A DNA stretch of 64,000 nt from UBA6623 sp965217195 (GCA_965217195.1 CBDCHL010000001.1:493441-557440), one strand, 5' to 3'; counted from the first letter of the stretch, positions 8,589 through 18,527 are shown. Numbers and translations: made by a program. Notes: a model not told the origin generated them from the sequence alone.

Positions 8589-8683
8589 GCAGTCCTCTCG
8601 CCGATAACTCTCAAAGAGAGCGCTAAGATAAAGGTTGGCCGTCAGAAAGCAGCATCCTTCCCGCCGATTCGATCCGTTACCGC

Positions 8684-9781
8684 TTGACCGCAGTGAAACG
8701 AAAGAAAGCGCTCTTCAACCTGGTCGGCCTCTCGATGAGTATCCTTGTCGGGCTCGCGGTCGCGGAAATCGTCATTCGAATTCGCAGCGAAGAGGGCCTC
8801 GCCGAGGCCTGGTACGCGGCGGCAGAGGGCGAGATCCCGCACTCTTACCACGGTAACGACCAACCGATGATCGCCGACCCTGTAGTCGGCTACCGCTACA
8901 ATCCCACCGAGGCGAACGTCAATTCCCTCGGACTTCGCGGCGACGAGCTGAGCATCGAGAAAACGCCCGGTCGGCGCCGCATCGTTGTTCTCGGCGACTC
9001 GGTATCTCTCCTGTGCGAACGAAAGTACGATCCCGAAAACATCTTCCCCACGCTCCTCGCCCAAGACTTCGGGGCACGCGCTGAAATCGTCAATGCCGCC
9101 GTCACCGGGTATACCACCTATCAGCAGCGACTGTTGTTGGAGCACGATCTGGTCGCCTACCAACCCGATCTCGTCGTTATCCAATACACCCTCAACGACA
9201 ACCAGAAGTTTATGCATCGCTGGCACCGCGACGGCAAGCTCAAACTCACCGAGTACGCCCGCCGCACCCTGTTGATGCGCGACGGCGACCCCTTGGCCGC
9301 GTTGCCGGGCGGAAGCTATATGCTCACCCGATTTGTCTATAACTTCAGCTTGCTGATCGATAGGCGCGAGTACGAGTGGGAATTGGCCCCCGGCTTCATC
9401 CGCGCCTGGCGAGACGACAGTTGGCCGTTGCTCGAAGAACAGTTGGTTGTCATGAAGACTTTGACCGAGCGTATAGGCGGGCGCGTCTTAGTCATGATGG
9501 TCCCCTACGGCCCACAGCTCAGCGAAGACTCTCTGGCCCGAGCCCGCGAGTACGTCTTGAAGCCCCAGCGCAAAATGGCGGGTTTATGCTCCAAGCACGA
9601 CATCGCTCTGGTGGACCTATTCGAAGCGTTTCAAAAGGGAGGAGGACTGGGCTTGTTCTACGACAAGATCCACCTCACACGCGCTGGGCACCGCATCGTG
9701 AGCGACCAACTCGCACAACGGCTCAACAAAGAGGGGCTGTTTCCCGGCCGGGAAGATCGCGCACCGGAGTCTTTGCCGTGA
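8684..9781 (+). CDS. Membrane-anchored SGNH/GDSL hydrolase
   Basis: A 365-aa protein with one N-terminal hydrophobic segment (FNLVGLSMSILVGLAVAEIVI, residues about 11-31) that anchors it in the membrane. The exported part carries the SGNH blocks: IVVLGDSVSLL (Ser nucleophile, near residue 104), QYTLNDNQ (block III Asn) and DKIHLTRAGH (catalytic Asp/His) near the C-terminus. Such proteins are often O-acetyl esterases or transferases for polysaccharides. The start is TTG 8684, with a GTG at 8693 as alternative. Its TGA stop overlaps the GTG of the M1 peptidase gene, so the two are translationally coupled. Confidence 0.82.
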   Translation: MTAVKRKKALFNLVGLSMSILVGLAVAEIVIRIRSEEGLAEAWYAAAEGEIPHSYHGNDQPMIADPVVGYRYNPTEANVNSLGLRGDELSIEKTPGRRRIVVLGDSVSLLCERKYDPENIFPTLLAQDFGARAEIVNAAVTGYTTYQQRLLLEHDLVAYQPDLVVIQYTLNDNQKFMHRWHRDGKLKLTEYARRTLLMRDGDPLAALPGGSYMLTRFVYNFSLLIDRREYEWELAPGFIRAWRDDSWPLLEEQLVVMKTLTERIGGRVLVMMVPYGPQLSEDSLARAREYVLKPQRKMAGLCSKHDIALVDLFEAFQKGGGLGLFYDKIHLTRAGHRIVSDQLAQRLNKEGLFPGREDRAPESLP

Positions 9782-11685
9782 TCCGCCACACTATCGTTGT
9801 GTCGGCATGCCTGGTGTGGACGGCCTGTTCCCAGCCCGCGACGCACGATACGGTGCCTGACATGACCCATGAAACCAACCGCGGCTTCGAAGCCGACCGT
9901 GACCTCCATTCCTTCGCGCGCCCCGACGAGGTTCATGTTCGCCACCTAGTTCTCGACCTCGCCGTTTCGTTCGCGAACCGGTCTATCGAGGGCGTGGCTT
10001 CGCTGGCTTTCGAGCGTGTCGACCGTGGTGCCGATAGCCTAACGCTCGATACACGCGATCTAGACATCCGCCGGGTAAAGTGCGCCGGTACGGATGGAGT
10101 GTTCGCCGAAACGTCCTTTCATCTGCGTGAGCGGGACCCGATTCTCGGCCAAGCACTGGCAATTGATTTGCCGCCCGACGCCGTTCAGGTGCGCATCCAT
10201 TACGCCACCAGCCCCGGTGCGTCCGGCCTGCAATGGCTCGAAGCCGAACAAACAGCCGGCAAAGAACAACCGTTTCTCTACAGCCAATCACAAGCCATCC
10301 ACCTGCGCAGTTGGATTCCCTTACAAGACTCCCCCGGCGTGCGCGTAACGTACGAGGCCGTCATCCGAACTCCCGACAATGTCCGGGCGGTGATGAGCGC
10401 CGAAGCTCTCGGTGACTCCCCCGATGCCCGGGGAGGCGAATACCACTTCTCGATGGCGCAGCCCATCCCGCCCTACTTGATCGCCCTGGCTGTCGGCGAC
10501 CTGGCGTTCCAACCGATGAGCGAACGCACCGGAGTTTGGGCCGAGCCCGCGGTGGTCGAACAAGCCGCCCGCGAATTCGAAGACACCGAGGCCATGATGC
10601 AGGCGGTCGAGAAGCTCTACGGACCGTATCGCTGGGACCGCTACGACATCCTGGTCCTTCCGCCGAGCTTCCCTTTCGGCGGCATGGAAAATCCGCGCCT
10701 GACCTTCGCCACGCCGACCATTCTCGCCGGCGACAAGAGTCTGGTCTCGCTAGTGGCCCACGAGTTGGCGCACTCCTGGTCGGGCAACCTTGTGACCAAC
10801 GCTACGGGGCGCGACTTCTGGCTCAACGAAGGCTTCACCGTCTATTTGGAAAACCGCATCCAAGAAGAAGTATTCGGCCCCGCGCGCGCGGCCATGGAGT
10901 CATCGCTCGAAGTCGACAAACTCATCGAGGAAATTGCCGAGCTGCCCGAGCCCGATCAAATCCTCCACGTCGATCTTGCCGGCCGCGATCCCGACGACGG
11001 TTTCACCCTTGTTCCTTATGTCAAGGGAATGCTCTTCTTGCTGCAACTCGAAAAAGCCGTCGGCCGCGAAGCCTTCGACGAATTCCTGCGCGGCTACTTC
11101 GACCACTTTGCCTTCCAAAGCATCACGACCGCGGACTTCATCGCCTATCTCGAAGAACATCTCTTGGCCGCCCACCCCGGCGCCGGCGCCCAAGTTCGCA
11201 AGTGGATCGAACAGCCGGGCCTGCCCAAGGGATACGCCCGTCCACAATCCAACGAACTGGCCACCGTCACTAACCAAGCCGAGCAATGGCTCGCCGGCCA
11301 CCTGCCCCTCGGCAAAGTGCCAACATCCGAATGGACCACCCAGCACTGGCTCGCCTGGTTGCGAGCGCTGCCCGAAGCACTCGAACGCCCCAAGCTCGAC
11401 GAACTCGACCGAGCATTCCAGTTCACCACCTCGGGGAACGCCGAGATTCACCATGAGTGGCTCCGCATCGCCGTTCGCAACAACTATGAACCCGCCTATG
11501 CCGCGCTCGAAAAGTTCCTAACCGGCGTCGGCCGCCGAAAGTTCCTCAAACCTCTTTACGCAGACCTCGCCAAAACACCAGAAGGCCGCCGCCGCGCCAT
11601 TGAGATTTATGCCAAAGCAAAGCCCACCTATCACCCGATCGCAACCGCAACCATCGACCAAATCCTCAACGACGACAAGCAGTAA
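9778..11685 (+). CDS. Lipoprotein M1-family metallopeptidase (leukotriene A4 hydrolase-like)
   Basis: About 635 aa. GTG 9778 overlaps the stop codon of the upstream hydrolase gene and starts a lipoprotein signal ending in WTAC-SQ near residue 17. The M1 features follow in order: the exopeptidase motif GGMEN, HELAHSWSGNLVTN (zinc HExxH, about residue 328), NEGFTVYLE (third zinc ligand Glu) and a C-terminal helical domain matching the LTA4-hydrolase/cold-active aminopeptidase subgroup. It probably trims peptides at the periplasmic face of the outer membrane. A much longer upstream frame exists but lies inside the hydrolase gene, so it is rejected. Confidence 0.9.
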   Translation: MIRHTIVVSACLVWTACSQPATHDTVPDMTHETNRGFEADRDLHSFARPDEVHVRHLVLDLAVSFANRSIEGVASLAFERVDRGADSLTLDTRDLDIRRVKCAGTDGVFAETSFHLRERDPILGQALAIDLPPDAVQVRIHYATSPGASGLQWLEAEQTAGKEQPFLYSQSQAIHLRSWIPLQDSPGVRVTYEAVIRTPDNVRAVMSAEALGDSPDARGGEYHFSMAQPIPPYLIALAVGDLAFQPMSERTGVWAEPAVVEQAAREFEDTEAMMQAVEKLYGPYRWDRYDILVLPPSFPFGGMENPRLTFATPTILAGDKSLVSLVAHELAHSWSGNLVTNATGRDFWLNEGFTVYLENRIQEEVFGPARAAMESSLEVDKLIEEIAELPEPDQILHVDLAGRDPDDGFTLVPYVKGMLFLLQLEKAVGREAFDEFLRGYFDHFAFQSITTADFIAYLEEHLLAAHPGAGAQVRKWIEQPGLPKGYARPQSNELATVTNQAEQWLAGHLPLGKVPTSEWTTQHWLAWLRALPEALERPKLDELDRAFQFTTSGNAEIHHEWLRIAVRNNYEPAYAALEKFLTGVGRRKFLKPLYADLAKTPEGRRRAIEIYAKAKPTYHPIATATIDQILNDDKQ

Positions 11686-11866
11686 GCCGCGGCACGCGGC
11701 ACGTAAGGGAATTGCCTGATCGCAATCCACCAGTCGTTTTGCCACACTGAAAACATTCGCGGCGCGAAATGAACTATTCGTGCCGTTCTCGCAGCCCGGA
11801 AGAAGGGAATGCGTAGCGCAGGGTTCGAAGAAACCTGCGGCTTTCACGACCTCCCGCTAAGCCGCC

Positions 11867-13015
11867 ATGGCCGACCCGAAGAAGAAGCAACAGAAGCAGC
11901 AGGGCTTCATCGCCATACTCTTCGATCTGGCCTTCCGCTGCGTGCTTGTGTTTCTCGTTCTCGAAGGCGTCTCGGCCGTGTTTCTCGTCGGCCGCGACAT
12001 GTACCTGTTCACCGAACAACAGGCCGAAGAATCCGGCCGCTTCGACTTCGATACGCAGTTAGGTTGGGTCAGCAAACCGGGACTCGAGGTGCTCGACGCT
12101 TTCGGCGAGGGCAAGCACATCCGCATCAACGGCCAGGGCTTCCGCGCCGACGCCGACTTCAGCGAGAAGGTCCCCGCCGGCAAGACCCGCATCTTGTTTT
12201 CCGGCGATTCGTTCACCTGGGCTGACGGAGTGGGCAACGGCACCGGATGGACCGACCTGATCGGCCGCCGAGACCCCGGCCTCGAGATCATGAACATCGC
12301 CCAGAACGGCTACGGCGCCGACCAAGCCTTCTTGCGTTACCGTCGCGAGAGCGCGCGTTTCGAGCACCACATCCACGTCTACGCGTTCATAGGGCTGGAC
12401 TTCGATCGGATGCGGACCCCGGAGTTCTTCGGCATGCCTAAACCCGTTCTAGCCCTGGGAAACGACGGGCTCGTCATCGAAAACGAACCTTTGCCCGAGC
12501 CCTCGAAGTGGAAGGCATGGTTATCGACGGCGCCGAAGTACCTGCTGGATTTCCGAATCTTCGAAGTCCTGATGGAACTCTACATCCGGCAGCTCGCTGT
12601 AGAGCCGCTAGGGGACCGCACACTGCATCAGGACGAAGAGCTCAAGACGCTGATTTTCGCAATGTTTGACGAGTTGGCCGCGACCGCCCGCGAAAAAAAC
12701 GCACACCTAGTCGCCATCTACCTGCCAACGTCACTCGACTACCAGCCCACCGAAGGGCTCGAGGCCTGGCGGGCCGCGTTGCAGGCTGCCATGGACGCCC
12801 GCAACATCCACTACCTCGACCTCGTCGAGCCGTTTCGCGAAATACCACCTGCCGAGGCCGACCTGCTCTTCATCCAGCAAAACCCCGAGGGGTCCCTATT
12901 CCAGGCCGGGCATTATTCCGAAAAAGGTCACGAACTCTTCGCCGGCATGATCTACGACAAGCTATGCAAGTTGCCCGACCTGGCGCGCCAATTGCGCTGC
13001 ACGGCTGTGACGTAG
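11867..13015 (+). CDS. Second membrane-anchored SGNH-like hydrolase
   Basis: A 382-aa protein with a very basic/Gln-rich N-terminus (MADPKKKQQKQQG), then one transmembrane segment (FRCVLVFLVLEGVSAVFLV). The exported domain has ILFSGDSFTWADGVG (Ser nucleophile block), MNIAQNGYGADQAF and, near the C-terminus, AGHYSEKGHELFAGMI, the expected Asp/His region. It is only distantly similar to the neighbour at 8684-9781, so it is not a recent duplicate. A role in modifying an exported glycan is plausible. The 181-bp gap before it (11686-11866) shows no gene. Confidence 0.78.
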   Translation: MADPKKKQQKQQGFIAILFDLAFRCVLVFLVLEGVSAVFLVGRDMYLFTEQQAEESGRFDFDTQLGWVSKPGLEVLDAFGEGKHIRINGQGFRADADFSEKVPAGKTRILFSGDSFTWADGVGNGTGWTDLIGRRDPGLEIMNIAQNGYGADQAFLRYRRESARFEHHIHVYAFIGLDFDRMRTPEFFGMPKPVLALGNDGLVIENEPLPEPSKWKAWLSTAPKYLLDFRIFEVLMELYIRQLAVEPLGDRTLHQDEELKTLIFAMFDELAATAREKNAHLVAIYLPTSLDYQPTEGLEAWRAALQAAMDARNIHYLDLVEPFREIPPAEADLLFIQQNPEGSLFQAGHYSEKGHELFAGMIYDKLCKLPDLARQLRCTAVT

Positions 13016-13042
13016 GATGTTGGTGTCCATTAAGTAATCCAT

Positions 13043-13175
13043 CTAGACGGGTTCGAGGATGTCGCCGTAGATACCGTCTCGGGTTGTGGCTTTCGGGGAA
13101 AGCGCGGGCGTGTCGGGCGGCAGGTTTCGGTCAATATCGGCGAAGAACGCGTCGAGATCGCGCGCCGCCCCCTGC
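13043..13175 (-). pseudogene. Short C-terminal coding remnant, unidentified
   Basis: The minus-strand frame ending at TAG 13043-13045 reads ARDLDAFFADIDRN...RDGIYGDILEPV, which looks like a genuine protein tail. No start codon or upstream domain remains before it runs into the end of the oxidoreductase gene. I do not recognise the family; an antitoxin-like tail is possible. Real remnant versus chance frame is uncertain. Confidence 0.25.
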
Positions 13176-14381
13176 CTACAGCTTGATAACCCGCCCCTCC
13201 CGCAGCGCCTTGTTCGCCCAGTGCGACGTCGCCGCCGCTTCGACCCCCACCCGTATGTGCGCATTCGGCGTCTTACGGCTCCGAATACACTCCAGCCAAT
13301 TCTTGACGTTGTCGCCGGTACCGTTGCCGTCGACCAGCCGCCGCGTCGCCTCTTGCTTGCCCCGCCGGAAGTGCGCGAGCGGCTCAGGCATGCTGGTGGC
13401 CTCGGCCGGCTTCACGCCTTCAGGGTAAATATCGAAACCCTGACGATTGAGCGTCATCATCCCTTTGTCGCCGCGGAAAACAATACCTCCGCCCGTGAGC
13501 GAACACATCAGCGCGCCGTCGTAAGTCACCGTGTAGCCTTCCGGAAATTGCATCGAGGCCGTGACGATGTCCGGTGTTTCAAGCCAGTCCTGGACATAGG
13601 TCGTGCCTGACGCCTGCACCAGCGCCGGCCGCTCGCTTTTCATAAACCACTGAATGACGTCGATCCAGTGCGTCATCAGGTCGGTAAAGCTGCCGCCCGC
13701 GAAGTCCCAGAAGAAACGCCAGAAACGATAGCGAATGGGATCGAAAGGTTGCTTCGGCGCGGACCCGAGCCATTGCTGCCAGTCGAGTTGTCCCGGGTCG
13801 ATCTCGGTTTGACTGAATTGCTTTCTCCAGCGGGTGTAGTTCTGATACCAATAGCAGCGGACCATAACGATCCTGCCAAGATCGCCCCCCTGGATGTGCT
13901 CCTTGGCCTTGATGAAGTGGTCCCAGCTACGCTGTTGCGTGCCGGTGGCGACCACTTGCTTTGACTCCTCGACAGCCCGGATCAGCCCCTCGCCTTCCCC
14001 CAAATATTGCGTCACGGGCTTTTCGCAATAAACATCCTTACCGGCCTGGACCGCGGCGATCGTCATCGGCGTGTGCCAATGGTCCGGCGTGGCGATGATA
14101 ACGGCATCGACGTCTTTGCTGTCGAGCACCGCGCGGTAATCCTTGAGCTGCTTCGCGCCAGGGCCGAACTGCTCAGCCGCCTGCTCCCGACGCGGCAGGT
14201 ACACATCGGAGACGCCGACGACCTCCGCCCCGCTGATCTCCGGGACGTAAGAAGTCACCCCCCGCCCGCGTCCCCCGGCACCGATCAGCGCAACGCGCAC
14301 CCGATCATTCGCGCCAAGAATCCGCTGACTCGCCAGCGCGGTCGAAGCGACGCCGGCCCGCAGGAAATCTCGCCGTTCCAT
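13176..14381 (-). CDS. Tat-exported Gfo/Idh/MocA-family oxidoreductase
   Basis: A 401-aa protein with a twin-arginine-type leader (MERRDFLRAGVASTALASQR). The Rossmann fold starts VRVALIGAGGRGRG; the NAD-contact segment IIATPDHWHTPM and the conserved catalytic-site lysine in DVYCEKPVTQ follow near residue 125. The C-terminal half is the family's substrate-binding beta-sheet domain. Such enzymes oxidise sugars, inositols or sugar acids with NAD(P). Exported versions are abundant in Acidobacteriota and Planctomycetes and their substrates are mostly unknown. It faces the glycan cluster across a 287-bp gap (14382-14668). Confidence 0.87.
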   Translation of the reverse strand: MERRDFLRAGVASTALASQRILGANDRVRVALIGAGGRGRGVTSYVPEISGAEVVGVSDVYLPRREQAAEQFGPGAKQLKDYRAVLDSKDVDAVIIATPDHWHTPMTIAAVQAGKDVYCEKPVTQYLGEGEGLIRAVEESKQVVATGTQQRSWDHFIKAKEHIQGGDLGRIVMVRCYWYQNYTRWRKQFSQTEIDPGQLDWQQWLGSAPKQPFDPIRYRFWRFFWDFAGGSFTDLMTHWIDVIQWFMKSERPALVQASGTTYVQDWLETPDIVTASMQFPEGYTVTYDGALMCSLTGGGIVFRGDKGMMTLNRQGFDIYPEGVKPAEATSMPEPLAHFRRGKQEATRRLVDGNGTGDNVKNWLECIRSRKTPNAHIRVGVEAAATSHWANKALREGRVIKL

Positions 14382-14480
14382 AGTTAAATTCCTTTGATTT
14401 GAGTCCGTCCCGTTTAGCCTCGTGAGATTGGAGGCGTCTTCGCGCCGAGCACGACTGGAGCCGTTTGAGGCCTGTTCGAG

Positions 14481-14497
14481 CCCGCCGGGCGGGTCTT
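14481..14497 (+). terminator. Possible small hairpin terminator
   Basis: CCCGC-CGG-GCGGG followed by TCTTT lies in the 287-bp gap between the divergent oxidoreductase and epimerase genes. The stem is only 5 bp and no plus-strand gene ends just before it, so its role is doubtful. Confidence 0.2.
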
Positions 14498-14668
14498 TGC
14501 GGACTCTCGATAGCTCCGGTTCGAGTGTACATCGGTTCGCCGGCGAAGTCCAACTGCCCCGGAAGAACGCGGGAGAAGGCTACTTTACCCGACGTGGCCG
14601 GAACTTGCGAAGCCGGACTTTCGCGAAACAGCCTGGAGTTGGTAGCCTAGAAGGCTGGCGAAAACTCC

Positions 14669-15646
14669 ATGCCGCAATACTTGGTAACGGGTGCTGCCGG
14701 GTTCATCGCGTCTCGAGTCATCGAGCTGCTGTTGGCTGACGGCCACACCGTGGTCGGCATCGACAATCTGAACGACGCCTACGACGGCCGCCTCAAGCAG
14801 TGGCGGCTCGAAAGGATCAAGTCCCACCCAGGGTTCTCATTTCACCGGCTGGACGTCTCCGACCGTCCGTCCGTAGAAGGCTTTGGACCCGGTTCAAAGC
14901 CCTACGAGGCTGTCATCAACCTAGCGGCTCGAGCCGGCGTGAGATACAGCGTGGAAAACCCCTGGGTGTACCTCGAAACCAATGTAACCGGCACCTTGAA
15001 TCTCCTAGAGTTTTGCCGGTGCCATGAGATCCCGAAGTTCGTTCTGGCGTCGACATCAAGCCTTTACGGAGCGGGCAAAGCGCTCCCGTACACCGAGACT
15101 GCGAACACCGACCACCCGCTGTCTCCCTACGCCGCATCCAAGAAGGCGGCGGAGGCTCTCTGTTATTCGTACCACCATCTCTATGGACTGGATGTGTCGG
15201 TGCTGCGATATTTCACGGTTTACGGACCGGCCGGACGCCCCGACATGAGCATATTCCGATTCATCCAGTGGATCGCTGAAGGGCGTCGGGTTACGGTCTA
15301 CGGTGACGGTTCGCAATCGCGGGATTTCACCTTCATCGACGACATCGCCCGAGGAACCATCGCCGCCGTCAAACCTCTCGGTTGTGAAATCGTTAATCTC
15401 GGTTCGGACCGGCCGATGTCGGTGTCCGATATGATCCGCCTCATCGAACGATTGCTCGGGAAGCACGCCCGCATCGACTACCAACCTTCGCACCGGGCAG
15501 ACGTAGAGGCAACTTGGGCGGACGTCAATAAAGCCCGAAGCCTCCTTGGGTGGACTCCCCGGACAGTGCCCGACGAGGGTGTCCGAAGCAGCGTCGATTG
15601 GTACCGGGAAAACCGTGACTGGGCGCGCGAGATCAGCACTGACTAG
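14669..15646 (+). CDS. NAD-dependent sugar epimerase (UDP-glucuronate 4-epimerase-like)
   Basis: A 325-aa extended short-chain dehydrogenase. It has the Rossmann motif VTGAAGFIAS at residue 6, the VVGIDNLNDAYD acidic turn, the substrate segment NLAARAGVRYSVENPWVY, the active site TSSLYG and YAASKKAAE (Tyr-x-x-x-Lys near residue 157), then RYFTVYGPAGRPDMS. RAGVRYS plus YFTVYGP is the pattern of UDP-glucuronate 4-epimerases/GAE enzymes. It would supply a nucleotide sugar such as UDP-galacturonate for the adjacent glycan genes. It is encoded on the strand opposite to most of the cluster. Confidence 0.88.
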   Translation: MPQYLVTGAAGFIASRVIELLLADGHTVVGIDNLNDAYDGRLKQWRLERIKSHPGFSFHRLDVSDRPSVEGFGPGSKPYEAVINLAARAGVRYSVENPWVYLETNVTGTLNLLEFCRCHEIPKFVLASTSSLYGAGKALPYTETANTDHPLSPYAASKKAAEALCYSYHHLYGLDVSVLRYFTVYGPAGRPDMSIFRFIQWIAEGRRVTVYGDGSQSRDFTFIDDIARGTIAAVKPLGCEIVNLGSDRPMSVSDMIRLIERLLGKHARIDYQPSHRADVEATWADVNKARSLLGWTPRTVPDEGVRSSVDWYRENRDWAREISTD

Positions 15647-15794
15647 TGCCGAGTCGCCATAACCCCGGCAAGAGATTTGCTGGCCGTACCTCCGGTGTAG
15701 GGCAATATTTCTGATGACATTGGCCTCTGCTAGGTTCAACAATGAGTCCGGCGATGTTGGTGCTCGCGCTTTCGCCTCGGTGGCGGATCAGAGG

Positions 15795-16610
15795 TCAAGC
15801 GGGGACGTCGGCTGTTTGACGGACCACTTTCCGCGCCACGCAAACAATGGACGGGCGAAACCGCTTCGGTACCCAACGAAGGGGTACTTTCGAGAGGGGC
15901 CGCGCCAGGCGAGGGAGCTTATCGAATTGCGAACGGGGCAGGGCCGGCGGGGGGAAATGCTCGACGGAGAACCCCAACGCCGTCAAGGTTTGTTGAAGCC
16001 CCTTCGCGCTGAAGACCGACGGGTGCCAGATTCCCATGTCGTAGCGTCCGGACCACCAATAATAGAGCGTTGCGGCCGGCAAGTTTGGAGTACGGATCAG
16101 GTATAATCCGCCTGGCTTGAGCACTCGCGCCACCTCGCGTATGTGCGCGGCCGGGTCCAGCAGGTGTTCCACCATCTCCACTGAAACCACAAGGTCCATG
16201 CTCCCTGCCGCGATAGCCAGCTCAGAGGCGTCCATCGCGGCGGCACGAAGGCCCGGGAATCGCTTCGCGACGACCGCCATTCCCTTTGGGTTGAAATCAG
16301 TGGCCAGGATCTTTTCGAACCCTCGATGTCGAATGGCCTCGGCGAGATAGCCGCCTCCCGCTCCTACCTCGAGCATGCGGCACTCGGGGGCGACGTGCTC
16401 AGCGATCCAGTCCACAAAGTGGTCAGTCAGCGTAGCGTTGCTGAAGGTGTTGGACGCGCCGCCTACCTTAGAGTCCAGACGGCGGTAGAGGTCGCGCAAA
16501 ACAGCGGGTGTCAGCCCTTTGGCGGTGACCTCGCTAACACAGTGTCGACAAAGCTCAACCCGAGACCGCTCCCCCAGGTCGACGTTGCACAGTAGGCAAC
16601 GTCTAGCCAA
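15795..16610 (-). CDS. SAM-dependent methyltransferase with N-terminal zinc ribbon
   Basis: A 271-aa protein with a small Cys pair at the N-terminus (CLLCN and ELCRHC). The class I core follows: MLEVGAGGGYLAEAI (motif I, near residue 99), ILATDFNPKG, VSVEMVEHLLDPAAHIREVARVLKPGG. This layout is typical of methyltransferases in O-antigen or exopolysaccharide clusters that methylate sugars or lipid-linked intermediates. The start ATG 16610 places the Cys pair in frame. It is convergent with the epimerase gene. Confidence 0.82.
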   Translation of the reverse strand: MARRCLLCNVDLGERSRVELCRHCVSEVTAKGLTPAVLRDLYRRLDSKVGGASNTFSNATLTDHFVDWIAEHVAPECRMLEVGAGGGYLAEAIRHRGFEKILATDFNPKGMAVVAKRFPGLRAAAMDASELAIAAGSMDLVVSVEMVEHLLDPAAHIREVARVLKPGGLYLIRTPNLPAATLYYWWSGRYDMGIWHPSVFSAKGLQQTLTALGFSVEHFPPPALPRSQFDKLPRLARPLSKVPLRWVPKRFRPSIVCVARKVVRQTADVPA

Positions 16611-17321
16611 GGGTCGCTCCTCTATCGTTCCGCAAGGGAATTAGGCTCACGATCAAGGAAACGCAGGAAGTTGTGTCGCGTCTCGTGGGCGAACAGAGTA
16701 GGTACGCGACCCATGCCATGCCGAAATATTAGCACTCCGATGATCCCGTCGTGACGAGAACGAGATGTGCCGGCTCAACGCAAGACCAACATTCGGCCCG
16801 ACGGTTCTCCAGGTGGGAAACCGATTTTTCTTCCGAACAAACCGAGGGACCCGAGTGGCAACAGGGAGCGGTTCAAGCGCTCTGCAAATGATAATATGAG
16901 GGAGATTCTTCCATTTCCCGCCGCCCCGCCGCCCATTGGCCACGGCTAGTCCGCGATCTTCGGCTCGCCGATCCGGTTGGGTTTCACAGCAGTGCCCAAT
17001 TGATTTGGTATTGAAGGACGCCGCCAGTGGAGTTCATCGTCAGAGGTTGTCGCTGCCGAGTTCCGATTCGAGTCCAAGCTTGCCGACATCCAGCCCGACA
17101 TTGCAGGAGGTGTGGTTCCACACCGGAAACGCCGGCGGCGCAGGTAGGTCGGGGCACAGAACCCCGGAATTGGATCCGGGGCCTTGATTCCGGTCACCGA
17201 ATGATCTGCCTGTCCGGGCGGGAATCTCACGATCTTGGCACTGAAGTGACCGCGACCTGCCGAGTGCGTCGAGCGGCGCTCTCTGAATCGGACGCCCGCC
17301 GGGTATCAGCTTGAAACCGCG
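16611..17321. other. Intergenic region without a recognisable gene
   Basis: About 711 bp between divergent methyltransferase genes. Open frames here have no recognisable motif and no convincing ribosome site. It must contain promoters for both neighbours and may be eroded coding sequence; I see no repeat, RNA gene or IS end in it. Confidence 0.5.
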
Positions 17322-18527
17322 ATGCGTCAGCGCTTGCTTGAAATTCTCCGCTGCCCTCAATGTTTGGGCGATCTATGCCTTGAAGTATTCGAGACCAATG
17401 GCCCACACGTGATGGAAGGGGTGCTGCGGTGCGCCTGCGCGGCGTGGTATCCCATTATCAAAGGGGTGCCGCGCATGCTTCTTGGGGAGCTGCGAGGAGA
17501 CTACTCCGGCCTCGCCGAGCGGCTGGGCCTCGACGCAGGAGAGGGCGGCGTTACGTCACCAAGATCGTCCGACGCTGCGGTCACCCACGGAGCGCGCCTC
17601 AAGCGGGCGACTGCCGGTTCGTTTGGCTTTGAGTGGACCGCCTACAACCGCTTCGGCTGGACGGTAGAGGACCTCGGTGGCGAGGTTGAGGAAATCGACG
17701 TGGCGGATTATCAGGAGGTTTACCGGGAAGAGCAGTTTGCGCACACGATTCCTACATTTCGACGTAAGACCCTTTTGGCGGAGGAGGACCTTCGTAATCG
17801 CCTCGTGTTGGATGTGGGTTGCGGTAACGGCAGGTACGCCTTTGTGGCCCGGAGGTTCGGCGCCGAGGTCGTGGGAATCGACCTGAGTGACGCGGTAGAT
17901 GCAGCATTTTCGAACACTTACAATCTGGAAGGCGTGCACATCGTCCAGTCTGACGCGTTCCGTCCTCCTTTCCCACACGGACTGTTCGACATCATTTACA
18001 GCATTGGGGTGCTCCACCACACACCGTCAGCCGAATCAGCTACCAAAGGATTGGTGAGCCTTTTGAAGCCCGACGGCATCCTCTCGGTCCACCTCTATCG
18101 CCGACGTAACCCCGTCTACGAGGGGGTCGACCGGTTTCTGCGGGCTGTAAGCACGCGACTGCCGCTCTCGCTTTGCTGGAGTCTTTGCTACCTTCCTACG
18201 GCCATCGGGAAGCTCTTGTTTCCGGTCCGGCCGCTCTTTGCCGGAGTGAACGCCCTGGTCTCGGTGTATGCGAGCCATCACCATAACTTCGACTGGTACT
18301 CCGCACCGATTGCAACTCATCACACAGAGGAAGAGGTTGCTTATTGGCTGTACGACGCTGGCTTGGAGGCAGTCGTCGATGATAGCCCCTTGGTGCATGG
18401 AAAATCGTATTACGCCAGGATCTATCCCCGCTGGGCAAGACATGCCGACGGCACGGTGAGGAAGTGGGTTCACGTCCTGTGCCCTCACTGGGCGCTGACG
18501 GTCCGCGGCAAAAAACCCGATGTTTGA
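17322..18527 (+). CDS. SAM-dependent methyltransferase with Trm112-like domain
   Basis: A 401-aa protein. Residues 1-50 form a Trm112-like zinc ribbon (LLEILRCPQCLGDL ... CACAAWYPIIKGVPRML). The class I methyltransferase core starts near residue 163 (LVLDVGCGNGRYAFVARRFG, GIDLSDAV, FDIIYSIGVLHHTPS, VSLLKPDGILSVHLY). The C-terminal part carries hydrophobic helices (LSLCWSLCYLPTAIGKLLFP). A glycan or lipid-carrier substrate is likely from context. It is encoded opposite to the main leftward cluster. Confidence 0.82.
   Translation: MRQRLLEILRCPQCLGDLCLEVFETNGPHVMEGVLRCACAAWYPIIKGVPRMLLGELRGDYSGLAERLGLDAGEGGVTSPRSSDAAVTHGARLKRATAGSFGFEWTAYNRFGWTVEDLGGEVEEIDVADYQEVYREEQFAHTIPTFRRKTLLAEEDLRNRLVLDVGCGNGRYAFVARRFGAEVVGIDLSDAVDAAFSNTYNLEGVHIVQSDAFRPPFPHGLFDIIYSIGVLHHTPSAESATKGLVSLLKPDGILSVHLYRRRNPVYEGVDRFLRAVSTRLPLSLCWSLCYLPTAIGKLLFPVRPLFAGVNALVSVYASHHHNFDWYSAPIATHHTEEEVAYWLYDAGLEAVVDDSPLVHGKSYYARIYPRWARHADGTVRKWVHVLCPHWALTVRGKKPDV

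Noticed and set aside
9376..9777. Long upstream extension of the M1 peptidase frame
   Set aside because: It lies inside the SGNH hydrolase gene; a lipoprotein signal starting at GTG 9778 gives a proper start.
16946..17230. Minus-strand frame in the gap before the Trm112-type methyltransferase
   Set aside because: No start context or recognisable family; treated as non-coding.
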